A stretch of DNA of 42,876 nucleotides from Syntrophobacter sp. SbD2. GTDB taxonomy: Bacteria > Desulfobacterota > Binatia > UBA9968. Of the stretch, positions 25,342-34,065 are shown one piece after another. Location of the stretch: the NCBI GenBank assembly GCA_945889495.1, contig CAMDBU010000031.1:1-42876 (forward strand). The letters are read 5' to 3'. The translations under genes were made by a program, and so were the position numbers. The number at the start of each line of letters is the position of its first letter. Position 1 is the stretch's first letter. The notes beneath the pieces are model-generated. The model was not told where the DNA came from. It did no database searches and worked only from the letters and a program-made list of their open reading frames with translations.

Positions 25342-26843
25342 GAAAATTGCCTCTAGGCCCCTTGATCAGGGTGCAAAGGGGTTGGAAAGCCGGTTTAGCC
25401 GCAGGTGCAGCAACTGTTGGTTTCGGCCGAACAGTCCTAGCGTTTACTAGCGCCGCTGATCTACATTTCACACCTCAAGTCTTGGTAATCGCTGCTTCGT
25501 CGTTCTTACTCGTTGGAGTGGTCGCTGCTTATGTACATGGCCGGAGCAAGCTGTTTCCAGATGTTTTTGTTGATGAAATCGGATCTGAACCCTCCTTTCG
25601 CGCAGAGTTATGTAATGCAGTTGCACTTCACGAGGCTTGTGATCTTACACGAGAGTCTTATCGACACGAGTATGTGGGCCACCAAGTTGCGGAGCAGTGG
25701 CGCATTAAAAACCCTCGAGCATTCGTGCAAATCAAAGCACCAGACAATAGGCTCTGTGCGGCGTTCGGTGTCTTGGCTTTGCGTGAGAGTTTTATGGACC
25801 AATTCATCAAGGGACGTGTGTGCGACACTGAGCTAGGCGGCGACGATATCTACTCGTGGGCCGAGTCAACGAAATGCTTGCGGATATACCTCAGTGGTGT
25901 CGTCGTTTTGGGTCCATCTACTATTCCAGGAAGCAAGAGAGCAAGAGTGATGATGTGGGTGATGCTTGAATATATGCGTCAACTTTACGGGTTGAAGACG
26001 CATCGTCAGCTCTATGCCGTAGCTGTTACGAAGGAGTCGATTCGGTTGATGACCGATCTAGGATTCGTCGTTGAGACACCGGCCGCGGGACGCGCCGATA
26101 AATGCGACTTATATCGCTACGATCTCACCGAAGCGAGCTGGCGCACTCTACTGTGTCGGGTTGGAGATCTTTCCCCCATGTGTAGTTGTAACTTTGAACC
26201 TAGTAATCATGGGGATGCGCCCCGGACCTCTGTATTGCAAGAGCCTGAATTCCCAAAGACGATCCTCTTCGTTGCAGGTGATCGTGGCGGATCTCAGCGA
26301 AATCAACTCCAGATACCCAGGGAGTTCGCGTCTATACAAGAAGCCCTCCGAAGCAGCAAACACAGAGACGCCTTTCTCGTCGCTCCCCCAATTCTGGCAG
26401 CCACTCGTCAGACGCTCGTGGAAGCATATCGCCACCGACCGCTGATCCTCCACTTCTCCGGGCATGGTGATAATCGAAGCCTATCATTCATCTTTGACCA
26501 AGGTTTAGTTGTTAACCAGACACAGATATTCGCGGAACAACTTGCCGCGATTCTGAGAAATTTTCCAAACCCAGTTCGTCTGTGTGTACTTAACACGTGC
26601 GAATCTGCAGCCATCGCTAGGCATCTGGTTGACGAACGCGTGGTTGAAGCCGCTGTCGGTTGGCCTGCGAAATTAGCAGATGCGACCGCAATTACATTTT
26701 GCAAGACATTATATGAGTGTCTGGGAGATGGCCTGGCGCTATCAAATTCCGTGAACCTTGCTACTCAGAGCTGTGGCGCTAATGAAGCTCCTATCGTTTG
26801 TACGGCCGAGGGTGTCGATGGAGACACTATCATCTACGTTTAG
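25338..26843 (+). CDS. membrane-anchored GNAT-like/CHAT caspase-like fusion
   Basis: 501 aa from ATG 25338, which overlaps the previous stop (ATGA); ATG 25332 is also possible. A hydrophobic N-terminus with at least one clear membrane segment (PQVLVIAASSFLLVGVVAAY, about 45-64) leads into a GNAT-like region (about 75-265; CAAFGVLAL, LSGVVVLGPS, ARVMMWVMLEYM, KESIRLMTDLGF). The C-terminal CHAT domain (about 310-500) has the protease dyad His376 in HFSGHGDN and Cys421 in LNTCES, plus ITFCKTLYECLGDG. CHAT peptidases are effectors in bacterial conflict and signalling systems. The GNAT assignment is by pattern only. Confidence 0.78.
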   Translation: MRKLPLGPLIRVQRGWKAGLAAGAATVGFGRTVLAFTSAADLHFTPQVLVIAASSFLLVGVVAAYVHGRSKLFPDVFVDEIGSEPSFRAELCNAVALHEACDLTRESYRHEYVGHQVAEQWRIKNPRAFVQIKAPDNRLCAAFGVLALRESFMDQFIKGRVCDTELGGDDIYSWAESTKCLRIYLSGVVVLGPSTIPGSKRARVMMWVMLEYMRQLYGLKTHRQLYAVAVTKESIRLMTDLGFVVETPAAGRADKCDLYRYDLTEASWRTLLCRVGDLSPMCSCNFEPSNHGDAPRTSVLQEPEFPKTILFVAGDRGGSQRNQLQIPREFASIQEALRSSKHRDAFLVAPPILAATRQTLVEAYRHRPLILHFSGHGDNRSLSFIFDQGLVVNQTQIFAEQLAAILRNFPNPVRLCVLNTCESAAIARHLVDERVVEAAVGWPAKLADATAITFCKTLYECLGDGLALSNSVNLATQSCGANEAPIVCTAEGVDGDTIIYV

Positions 26844-26858
26844 CGCAAGGAGTGAAGA

Positions 26859-28064
26859 ATGAGCACGGTAGCAGAGTTATTTGATCGCTTGAATGGAGAT
26901 CCCCGGAGGATCAAACTTCCGTTCAGCGACGACCTACTGCAAGCGAACGCGCTTTTGCACAATACCGCGGCGACTGAAGATGAGATGGCCGAATGTCTAG
27001 CCCTGTGGTGCCAGCAGCGACAGCCTTGTCAGTTTGGCCGTGCCGCGGCCAAGCATGGACGCATTCACTTTTGCTTTTTGAGAGACGCAGCTGTCGCTGG
27101 GTGGAGCGATGCTGAGATTGCGGAGAAAATTCGCGAGGAGAAGCAGCTATGGAAGCAACGGGCTGCGTTCGATTCCAAGCGGGCTGCGCACAGCCTCGTA
27201 ATTGTCATTGCCTCTCCGCGAGTAGCACTTGCGGCACCAGATCAGCAGCTTCGAGCGTTTTGTGACCGGATCCTTGAGCTGGCAGGGTGGGAGAACGACC
27301 GTCGTGGAGTGCGTCTGAGAAACACGGTTACGAGTGACTATTTATATCTGAGGAACCCCACGGACGGCGGGTTTTACGGGTTTCAATTCAATGCTGATTT
27401 CTTTGCTTGTGCCGGAGACAATCGCTGGTGGCACGATCACCGGTTTCCAGGTGGCATCGCGTTCACCGCAAACAGCACAGGCCACATGATACGATTTCGC
27501 GAATGGTACCAAGCCAAGGATCACAACGAGGCCTGGGGGTTGACGCAGGCCATGCTCACGATTCAGAACGCTGCGCCAACCAAGTCAACAGACAGCAGCA
27601 TCCCGCAAGATCAGGGACGTGTAACTTGGCTGCGTCCCTTGGACGCGAGTGGCAGGCCGCTAGTAGAAAATGTCTCGTGCCCGCTTGCTAAGGTTCCATC
27701 GACGATCGAGGGGAAAGACTGGACTCGTTATGAAGGGCTGCTCCACACCGATCATGCCGTACGTGAGGAGTTTTTCGTTGATCGGGAAATCGCGCCGACC
27801 GCTTCCAAGCCGTACTTGATGGACTTCACCTATCTTTATGACGACAAACAAGAGGAATTCGAAGAATTTACTCGTGGGAAACGGTTATCTGAAGAAGAGG
27901 TGTATGCCGAAATAGGGCGCCCCGAAGATTGGACGCATCGCGCCAGCTCTCGTGCGGAATCCCGTTCAGAAGAGCAAGCAGCTAAGGTTGCGGAACAGCT
28001 GCTGACTTGTAGACGTTGGGAAGCTCCTTCGTGGTACGCGATTGACAACGACGAAGGGACGTAA
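26859..28064 (+). CDS. unrecognised 401-aa protein of the CHAT operon
   Basis: 401 aa with a good ribosome site (AAGGAG) 15 bases after the CHAT gene. It has no signal peptide or membrane segment. Notable segments: QPCQFGRAAAKHGRIHF (about 56-72), SLVIVIASPRVALAA, a Trp/His/Gly-rich stretch GDNRWWHDHRFPGGIAFTAN (about 187-206), and a charged C-terminal tail. The spacing of PC-FG--A and the central Phe/His-rich part faintly recalls the YqcI/YcgG family, but I would not assign it. The late gene position suggests it works with the CHAT protein, perhaps as a substrate or partner. Confidence 0.8.
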   Translation: MSTVAELFDRLNGDPRRIKLPFSDDLLQANALLHNTAATEDEMAECLALWCQQRQPCQFGRAAAKHGRIHFCFLRDAAVAGWSDAEIAEKIREEKQLWKQRAAFDSKRAAHSLVIVIASPRVALAAPDQQLRAFCDRILELAGWENDRRGVRLRNTVTSDYLYLRNPTDGGFYGFQFNADFFACAGDNRWWHDHRFPGGIAFTANSTGHMIRFREWYQAKDHNEAWGLTQAMLTIQNAAPTKSTDSSIPQDQGRVTWLRPLDASGRPLVENVSCPLAKVPSTIEGKDWTRYEGLLHTDHAVREEFFVDREIAPTASKPYLMDFTYLYDDKQEEFEEFTRGKRLSEEEVYAEIGRPEDWTHRASSRAESRSEEQAAKVAEQLLTCRRWEAPSWYAIDNDEGT

Positions 28065-28167
28065 TCAATTTCTACGCATAACAAATTTGAGGCGAGCGTT
28101 GGGAGGTGTCAGTATTGAGTTATATTGTTTGATTCGATCCAACTCGGTCAGTAGTCAGGTGTGAACC

Positions 28168-28195
28168 TATTCCACTTATCATGATGATTGGAATA
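28168..28195. repeat. short inverted repeat downstream of the island
   Basis: TATTCCA (28168-28174) and TGGAATA (28189-28195) with a 14-base loop. It lies in the 28065-28308 gap, which otherwise holds nothing I can identify and marks the return to host-like GC. Confidence 0.45.
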
Positions 28196-28308
28196 AGAAC
28201 TACGTAGAACAGGGACCCAATGCCGCGTCTTCCCACCGTGTCTTGAGTCACAACCCAGCTCCGCGTTAACGTTAAAAGATGTAAAGGGCGTTCGTATAAG
28301 AACTCAAT

Positions 28309-29523
28309 ATGCCCCAAACCCGTATCATCATCGCCGGCGCCGGCCCGGTCGGCGTCGTCTCCGCGCTGGCGCTGGCGCAGCATGGCTACGCTGTCACAAT
28401 ACTCGAAGCCGACGCGGTCATCGACGACAATCCGCGGGCGGCGACGACTCATCCATCGACTTTAGAGATGATCGCGCGGGTGGGATTGATCGATCAGTTC
28501 ATCAAGGAAGGTTTGGTCGCGCGCTATTTTCAGTTCTGGGACAAACCCACCCGCACTCGGATTGTCCAGTTCGATCATGAGCTTTTGCGCGAGGAGACCG
28601 CATACCCGTTCGTCGTCCAGACTGAGCAGCATAAGCTGGCGCGCATGGGCATCGAGCGGCTGAAGACGTTTGCCGATGTCGAAGTGCGATTCTCGACGCG
28701 AGTCACCGGCGTCACTCAGGACGGCGACGGCGCGACGGTGACGGCCGAGGGGCCCAATGGCGTGGAAACCTTTCGCGGCGACTGGGTGATCGGCGCGGAC
28801 GGTGGGCGCAGCACGATTCGGAAATCGATGAACATCGACTTCGAAGGTTTTACCTGGCCGGAGAATTTTCTCGTGCTGACGACCACGGAGGACTTTCAAC
28901 AGCTGCTCGGCGGCTGTTGTTACCGCAATTATCTCGCCGACCCGGACGAGTGGACGAACTTATTCAAAGTCGCGGGCGACGACGGCAAGGGACGTTGGCG
29001 CGCGGTGTTTCCGACCAAGGTCGAAGAGAGCGACGAGCATGCGTTGGGCGACGAGTCGACCTACTCGCGTTTGCAGCGGGTTTATCCACTCAATCGGCGC
29101 TACAACGTCGTCCACCGCAATCTCTACAAAGTCCATCAAAGAGTAGCCGCGACCTTTCGCAAGGGGCGCGTGATCCTCGCCGGCGATTCGGCCCATGTGA
29201 ACAACTCGGTCGGCGGGTTGGGATTGAACAGCGGCATCCACGACGCCATGGAGCTGGTCGACACGTTACACGAAATTATCGACAAGAATGCCGACCCTTC
29301 GCTGCTCGACCGCTACTCACGCCGGCGCCGCACGAGCAATATCGAATCGGTGCAGGAACAAACCATCGCCAACAAAAAGCGCCTCGAAGAAACCGACCCC
29401 GCGGCGCGCCGAGCGCGCTTTGACGAACTGCGCGCCACCGCCGAGGATCCAAAAGCGCACAAGGAATTTCTCCTGCGAACATCGCTGATCGCCAGCGTGC
29501 GCAAAGCGCAAACCATCGACTGA
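28309..29523 (+). CDS. FAD-dependent aromatic monooxygenase (PHBH fold)
   Basis: 404 aa. Three flavin signatures are visible: IIIAGAGPVGVVSALALAQHG at the start for the ADP part, the DG-type motif GDWVIGADGGRST (about 157-169), and ILAGDSAHVNNSVGGLGLNSG (about 286-306). These define the p-hydroxybenzoate hydroxylase class, which uses NAD(P)H and oxygen to hydroxylate aromatics such as 3-(3-hydroxyphenyl)propionate or phenol derivatives. The sequence returns to GC-rich codon use typical of the host. No ring-cleavage genes are adjacent, so the substrate is open. Confidence 0.9.
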   Translation: MPQTRIIIAGAGPVGVVSALALAQHGYAVTILEADAVIDDNPRAATTHPSTLEMIARVGLIDQFIKEGLVARYFQFWDKPTRTRIVQFDHELLREETAYPFVVQTEQHKLARMGIERLKTFADVEVRFSTRVTGVTQDGDGATVTAEGPNGVETFRGDWVIGADGGRSTIRKSMNIDFEGFTWPENFLVLTTTEDFQQLLGGCCYRNYLADPDEWTNLFKVAGDDGKGRWRAVFPTKVEESDEHALGDESTYSRLQRVYPLNRRYNVVHRNLYKVHQRVAATFRKGRVILAGDSAHVNNSVGGLGLNSGIHDAMELVDTLHEIIDKNADPSLLDRYSRRRRTSNIESVQEQTIANKKRLEETDPAARRARFDELRATAEDPKAHKEFLLRTSLIASVRKAQTID

Positions 29524-29642
29524 TTGGTCTCAAAGGAAATTCGGAGTATCTCGCGCCAAGCTCGCCAAGGGCGCAAAGGTTAGAACCCGATCATTTCGAC
29601 CGAAGGGAGAAATCTTTCCGCATCGTTCGCAGCCTTTCTAAT

Positions 29643-29659
29643 GACGGGCTTGGCCCGTC
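29643..29659. repeat. small perfect hairpin in a gene-free gap
   Basis: GACGGGC, loop TTG, GCCCGTC. The 29524-29867 gap also has a CGCCAAGCTCGCCAAGGGCGCAAAGG repeat-like stretch near 29555-29579 and no coding frame that I would support. Confidence 0.6.
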
Positions 29660-29867
29660 GCTTGGTATCCTTGGCGCGAGCAAGATCCGAGTCTGATCGT
29701 TCGAACCGAGACTAAATTCCCGGCACAACTTTGTTCCTATTCCACCGAGAATCGCCCGCTTGACGGAAGACTGTCGTCAATAACGCGCACTTCTAAGCTA
29801 TCGAGGGAGCTTTCGCACGGGGCATGGTAGTTGCTGCAAAATGCCGTATAGGTTAGGAGGCAATGCG

Positions 29868-30446
29868 ATGAGAAACTATTTGATCGTTGGAACCTTGGTG
29901 GCGCCGCTGGCGGCGACCTCGGCATTGGCTCAGAGCAGCAATGATGATTTTTACCGGCCTTGGGTCGATATCAAGAACGGCGAAGTTTCGGTCGCCTTCA
30001 ATGAGACGCCGGTGCGCTTCGCTCTCGATGCGTTTCACGCCCAGACCGGATTCCACATCGTCATCCCGCCATCGACGCAAACCCAGACCGTCAACTTGCG
30101 CCTCGATCGCCAACCCGTCGAACCGGCGGTGCGATCGCTGCTCTCGACTATCGGCTATCAAAACTTCGCGTTAGTTTACGATCAGGAAGGCCGGCCCCAT
30201 AGCGCGGTAGTGCTCGGAGCAAAGCCGATCGAATCGGCGGCGAGCGTCGCGGCTGACAACAACGCGGCGGTCACGCCGCTTAATAGCGAAGAGCGCGATC
30301 GGCTGAAAAAAGAGCTCGACCGCTGGACCGAGCTTAAACAGGAAGAGCGTGGCCGCATTGAAGACCGCTTGCGTAAAGCGCCGCCGTCGGACGACCGCGA
30401 GATTCTAGTTCGTGAATACGGCCGTCAGATTTTGGGCATGAAGTAG
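29868..30446 (+). CDS. small secreted STN-like protein
   Basis: 192 aa from ATG 29868, which has AGGAGG seven bases upstream. A signal peptide (to about residue 22, ALA-Q) exports it. Residues about 30-115 resemble the secretin/TonB short N-terminal (STN) fold: VSVAFNETPVRFALDAFHAQTG, FHIVIPP and VNLRLDRQPVEPAVRSLLS. The C-terminal third (about 140-192) is charged and helical. STN domains usually precede secretins or TonB receptors; a free-standing one has no obvious function. No partner gene is adjacent. Confidence 0.7.
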   Translation: MRNYLIVGTLVAPLAATSALAQSSNDDFYRPWVDIKNGEVSVAFNETPVRFALDAFHAQTGFHIVIPPSTQTQTVNLRLDRQPVEPAVRSLLSTIGYQNFALVYDQEGRPHSAVVLGAKPIESAASVAADNNAAVTPLNSEERDRLKKELDRWTELKQEERGRIEDRLRKAPPSDDREILVREYGRQILGMK

Positions 30447-30466
30447 TTGAATCGACCAAGCCGGCG

Positions 30467-30554
30467 CGGGCGGGTTTCAAACCCGCCCTTACAGTTTGAG
30501 ACCATTTTCCGACAATCCCCCCTCTGTGATCTCTGTGCCCTCTGTGGTGGAAAA
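30467..30554. repeat. dispersed repeat cluster
   Basis: GCGGGCGGGTTTCAAACCCGCC (30467-30488) followed by CTCTGTGATCTCTGTGCCC and TCTGTGGTGGAA (30522-30552). Same modules as at 13583 and 35571. It lies between convergent genes. Confidence 0.8.
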
Positions 30555-30583
30555 GTCTTTCCCCCGTACGTTGAATAATCGCT

Positions 30584-31738
30584 TTACCTCCCCCACAACT
30601 CTTTAGTCGCGATGCGCGCGCCTTCGGCCATCGCTTGGAACTTCGCCCAGCCCACTTGCGGGTGGCCGACCCGCGAGCCGATGCCGCAGTCGGTGCCGGC
30701 AATAATATTTTCCTTGCCGACAATCTTGGCGTAGCGAACTAACCGGTCGGCGATGGCGCGCGGATGTTCGATGAAGTCGCTGCAGTGGCCGATGACGCCG
30801 GGCATGAGCATCTTGCCGTCGGGCAGCTTCACCTCTTGCCAGACGCGCCACTCGTGCTCGTGCACCGGATTGGACGCCTCGATGGAATAGCACTGGGCGC
30901 GGACTTTGAGAATCAAGCTAACAATGTCTTTAAGCGGCACGTCATACTTGTGCGGGCCGTGGTAACTGCCCCAGCACATGTGAAAGCGGATGCGCTCTTC
31001 CGGCAACCCTTTCAGCGCGGAATTGAGCGCGTCGATGCGCAGCTCCTGGTACTTGTGATAGTCGGCCAGCGACATGTCGGGGAACATCTGCCAGGCGTCG
31101 GCGAGATCAGGATCGTCGATTTGCAGGACGAAGCCGGCGTCGACGATCGCTTTGTATTCCTCCGCCATGGCGCCGGCGATGGCGAATAAATATTCTTCGT
31201 TAGTTTTGTAATATTCGTTCTTCATCCAGTGCTCCATGGTGCCGGGAGCTATGGCCGGGAGAAATCCCTCGGCGTACTGCTTGCCCTGGAGCGCGGCTTT
31301 CAAGTTTGCGATGTCGGCGTTGACCTCATCCTGGCCGATATATTTGAGCGGCTCGACGCAGTAGAACACCCGCGCGTGATGGCCGATGGCGGTCCGGCCG
31401 CCGCGGTTGAAATACTCGGTGAACTCCTTCATATCGCGGCCAAAGATCGACGTCGGTTTGAAGTCCGGTCCAACCGCGCGCTCGACAAAGCCACCCAGCC
31501 GCTCCTTGGTGTAACGCGAAAAATTCGACTTGCCCAACTCACCGTCGTTGACGACATCGATGCCGCAGTCGATCTGCTTTTGCACCACTTCCGCCACGGA
31601 TTCGCTGGTGCGCTTGGCCAACGCCGCGCTGTCATACGCCCGCCCTTCGTTGCGCGCCAACAGCATCTCCATCAAATCCTTGGGCCGAGCCAAACTGCCA
31701 ACATGGGAAACTAAAATTCTCTCCGTGCTATGTTTCAT
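30584..31738 (-). CDS. MetE C-terminal-like (cobalamin-independent methionine synthase family) protein
   Basis: 384 aa, about the size of the catalytic half of MetE. The zinc ligands are visible as His and Cys in FHMCWGSYHG, Glu in SIEASNP and Cys in GTDCGIGSR. The start has the family's SHVGSLARP and VNDGELGKS. Short MetE-like enzymes act as core methionine synthases or as methyltransferases for other thiols or xenobiotics. The neighbours are solute-binding proteins rather than methionine genes, so the methyl acceptor is uncertain. It is the last gene of a minus-strand run starting at 35550. Confidence 0.88.
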   Translation of the reverse strand: MKHSTERILVSHVGSLARPKDLMEMLLARNEGRAYDSAALAKRTSESVAEVVQKQIDCGIDVVNDGELGKSNFSRYTKERLGGFVERAVGPDFKPTSIFGRDMKEFTEYFNRGGRTAIGHHARVFYCVEPLKYIGQDEVNADIANLKAALQGKQYAEGFLPAIAPGTMEHWMKNEYYKTNEEYLFAIAGAMAEEYKAIVDAGFVLQIDDPDLADAWQMFPDMSLADYHKYQELRIDALNSALKGLPEERIRFHMCWGSYHGPHKYDVPLKDIVSLILKVRAQCYSIEASNPVHEHEWRVWQEVKLPDGKMLMPGVIGHCSDFIEHPRAIADRLVRYAKIVGKENIIAGTDCGIGSRVGHPQVGWAKFQAMAEGARIATKELWGR

Positions 31739-31801
31739 TTTATATTCCGCTTTTTCCGAAAACGTTTTGAACGATTTGAACGGCTTGAACGAATTGAACC
31801 C

Positions 31802-32956
31802 TTACTGCTTTACGGGCAACGCCTTCTTGACCAACTCGCGAATCGTCTCGATCTCGTCGATCCACTCGGTCTTGATCCACAGATAGCGCCCGGCTTTGAC
31901 CCGCTTGGCGAGATCGAGGACTTTGTCTTTGGAAATATCTTCGCGCAGCGAGTCGTACTGGCCGAAGGTCTTGGCGTTATGTTCGAGCCAAGTGCTCTGG
32001 CCTTCCTTGGACAGTAACCAATTGACCGCCACCTTGGCCGCGTTCGGATGGGGCGCGCGATTGAAAAAGCTCAACGTGCCGTTGTAAGTCGCCAGTGACG
32101 CCCCTTCCTTCATGTGGTTGGGCACGAATTGATTGATCGGCAGCCCTTGAGCAATCGCCTTGTCGACATCCCGCGCGCCGAAGCCCAGCGCGTGGCGCCC
32201 GGTGCTGAGCCAGTCCATCAGCTGGTCGTCCGAGCGCACGATGGTCATGTTGGTCTCAGCGTAGAGCCGGCGCAGAAATTCCGGGCCGAGATCGGGATGT
32301 TTGTAGAAAAATATCTGCGGCGTGTTGATCGGCCCGGCGATGAGCGGATCGATGGTGACGATCTTGCCTTTCCACTTGGCGTCGAGCAGATTCCAGTAGG
32401 AACGAATCTCGCCGGCGTTGACCAGCTTGGAGTTGAACGTGATATCGCCCGCCCGCGGCGTGCCCTCGAAGACAAAAATATAGCGGTTCTCCGGATCGTT
32501 GTAGGTATGCTTGCCCTCGAACCAATTGGCCTCGTTGAGAATTTCCGGCAGCACCAGCAGCGGCTTGATCGGTTCGAGAATTTTCGCCTTGTGAAACACC
32601 GTCAGCGGCGTGACGTTGCCGGTGATGCATAGGTCGGCAATATATTTTTCGCCGCGCCGCTCGCTCATCACCCGCTGGCCCAACTGGAAGCCGCGGCCGA
32701 CCACCGATGTCACCTTGATCTTGGGATATTTCTTTTGAAACGCGTCGGCGAACACCGACTCGAAGGCCGAGGTCATGTAAATCGTCAGCGCGCCCTCTTG
32801 CTCGGCGGCTTTCACGGTCTTGTCCCAATCCGCCTGCCAAGGCGCCGGCTTAACTTCGGCGGCGGGTAATTCCGATCCGGCAAGACAAGCGGCAACAACG
32901 AGAACGAAAGCACTCAAGGCGCGCTTGAATCGCCTCGGGTATAACTTAATCTTCAT
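31802..32956 (-). CDS. Fe(3+)/PBP2-type extracellular solute-binding protein
   Basis: 384 aa with a signal peptide (MKIKLYPRRFKRALSAFVLV to about residue 32). The mature part follows the AfuA/FutA-like type 2 binding-protein pattern: EQEGALTIYMTSAFESVF, FQKKYPKIKV, and a late NWLLSKEGQSTW. Homologues bind ferric iron, putrescine or thiamine for ABC importers. The iron-binding Tyr pair is not clearly recognisable. No importer genes follow. The gene is eight bases downstream of another binding-protein gene, so the two are probably cotranscribed. Confidence 0.85.
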   Translation of the reverse strand: MKIKLYPRRFKRALSAFVLVVAACLAGSELPAAEVKPAPWQADWDKTVKAAEQEGALTIYMTSAFESVFADAFQKKYPKIKVTSVVGRGFQLGQRVMSERRGEKYIADLCITGNVTPLTVFHKAKILEPIKPLLVLPEILNEANWFEGKHTYNDPENRYIFVFEGTPRAGDITFNSKLVNAGEIRSYWNLLDAKWKGKIVTIDPLIAGPINTPQIFFYKHPDLGPEFLRRLYAETNMTIVRSDDQLMDWLSTGRHALGFGARDVDKAIAQGLPINQFVPNHMKEGASLATYNGTLSFFNRAPHPNAAKVAVNWLLSKEGQSTWLEHNAKTFGQYDSLREDISKDKVLDLAKRVKAGRYLWIKTEWIDEIETIRELVKKALPVKQ

Positions 32957-32964
32957 CCTTAGTC

Positions 32965-33936
32965 CTACTTTCGCCCCGGCTGATCGAGCAAGCTCAAGTC
33001 CAGCGCCTGCTTGGCGCTGAAGCGACCCGGCAGCAAATTATTTTGCGCCGCCTCATCGAGATAGGCCTGCACGCCCTCTTCGGTCATGCGGCCGTCCATG
33101 GTCAACATCCACAGATAATCGCCGGATAGCAGTTGCTCCGCCAGGTCGCGCTCAATTTTGAATTTGGCGGTCACATAATCCGCCGTCTTGCTTTTGTTGT
33201 TGACGATATACGCCATCGAGTCGAGCAGCGCCGTGGTCATGCGCCGCGCCTGATCGCGGTTCTTGTCTATTCTCTCCGCGCGTACCAGCAGCCCGCCATG
33301 GGGCCGCTGGCCGATGTCCTTGGGCGCACCCAGCAAGTTGAAACCTTTCTTCATTACTTCCTGCGCCGTCGGCATGGAAAAGACCGAACCGTCCACCGAT
33401 CCGGTTGACAGCGCCAAGACTCGGCTGGCGTTGGAGCCGGCTTGAATGTAGGTCACCTTGTCCGGATCGAGACCCAGCCGTTGAAACATCACGCGCGCGA
33501 CAAAGTAGGACGACGCGCCGATGCGCGAGACGGCGAACTTCTTTCCGGCGAGCTCCTGCACCCGCTTAACATTGGGCCGGCCCAGAGCGTAGAACGGCGG
33601 CGCTTTGGTCGTCAGCATGACGACTTTGAACGGCAACCCCTTGGCGATGGCGAGCAGCCCCGGGTCGGGCGACCCGCTGTAGTCGATCTCGCCGCTGGCC
33701 AACGCCGCCAAACCCACCGCGCCGCCAATGTAGATCAACTCCACTTCGAGATTATATTTGCGAAAGATCCCAACATCGCGCGCCAGCAAATGCGGCAGAA
33801 ATGTGAACGACAAATCGGCGATGCTCAGGCGAACTTTTTCCGGCGACTGCGCCGGCGCCGGGGCGGCAAACGCGAGTGTGATGCAAAAGGTAAGAACCAG
33901 ACAAAGAGTCGCTCGCGGCGGATAAGCACCCGCCAT
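32965..33936 (-). CDS. NMT1/SsuA-type ABC substrate-binding protein
   Basis: 323 aa from ATG 33936. This start has AAGGGGAG upstream and leads straight into a signal peptide (LCLVLTFCITLAFAAPAPA). The longer frame to 34014 only reads a repeat. Mature features: VRLSIADLSFTFLPHLLARD, GIFRKYNLEVELIYIGG, LASGEIDYSGSPDPG and KKFAVSRIG. Ligand unknown. The ribosome site itself lies in a dispersed G-rich repeat (33944-33980), so repeat insertion appears to have shaped the 5' leader. Confidence 0.87.
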   Translation of the reverse strand: MAGAYPPRATLCLVLTFCITLAFAAPAPAQSPEKVRLSIADLSFTFLPHLLARDVGIFRKYNLEVELIYIGGAVGLAALASGEIDYSGSPDPGLLAIAKGLPFKVVMLTTKAPPFYALGRPNVKRVQELAGKKFAVSRIGASSYFVARVMFQRLGLDPDKVTYIQAGSNASRVLALSTGSVDGSVFSMPTAQEVMKKGFNLLGAPKDIGQRPHGGLLVRAERIDKNRDQARRMTTALLDSMAYIVNNKSKTADYVTAKFKIERDLAEQLLSGDYLWMLTMDGRMTEEGVQAYLDEAAQNNLLPGRFSAKQALDLSLLDQPGRK

Positions 33937-33943
33937 CAGCGAT

Positions 33944-34047
33944 CTCCCCTTTGGAAACAAAGGGGGGAAGGGGGGATTTTCTTGAGTAGCTGTTTTCACT
34001 GTCACGACTTTCAAATCCCCCTCGATCCCCCTTTTTCAAAGGGGGAA
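33944..34047. repeat. dispersed G-tract repeat pair
   Basis: CTCCCCTTTGGAAACAAAGG with GGGGGATTTT (33944-33980), and AAATCCCCCTCGATCCCCC then TTTCAAAGGGGGA (34013-34046). They are two oppositely oriented copies of one element around a 30-base spacer. They occupy the leader between two minus-strand genes. Confidence 0.75.
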
Positions 34048-34065
34048 GCTCAGATCGTTGGCAAG

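Noticed and set aside
28120-28452. 110-aa minus-strand frame after the island
   Set aside because: Its N-terminal part is antisense to the monooxygenase and the rest has no signature or ribosome site.
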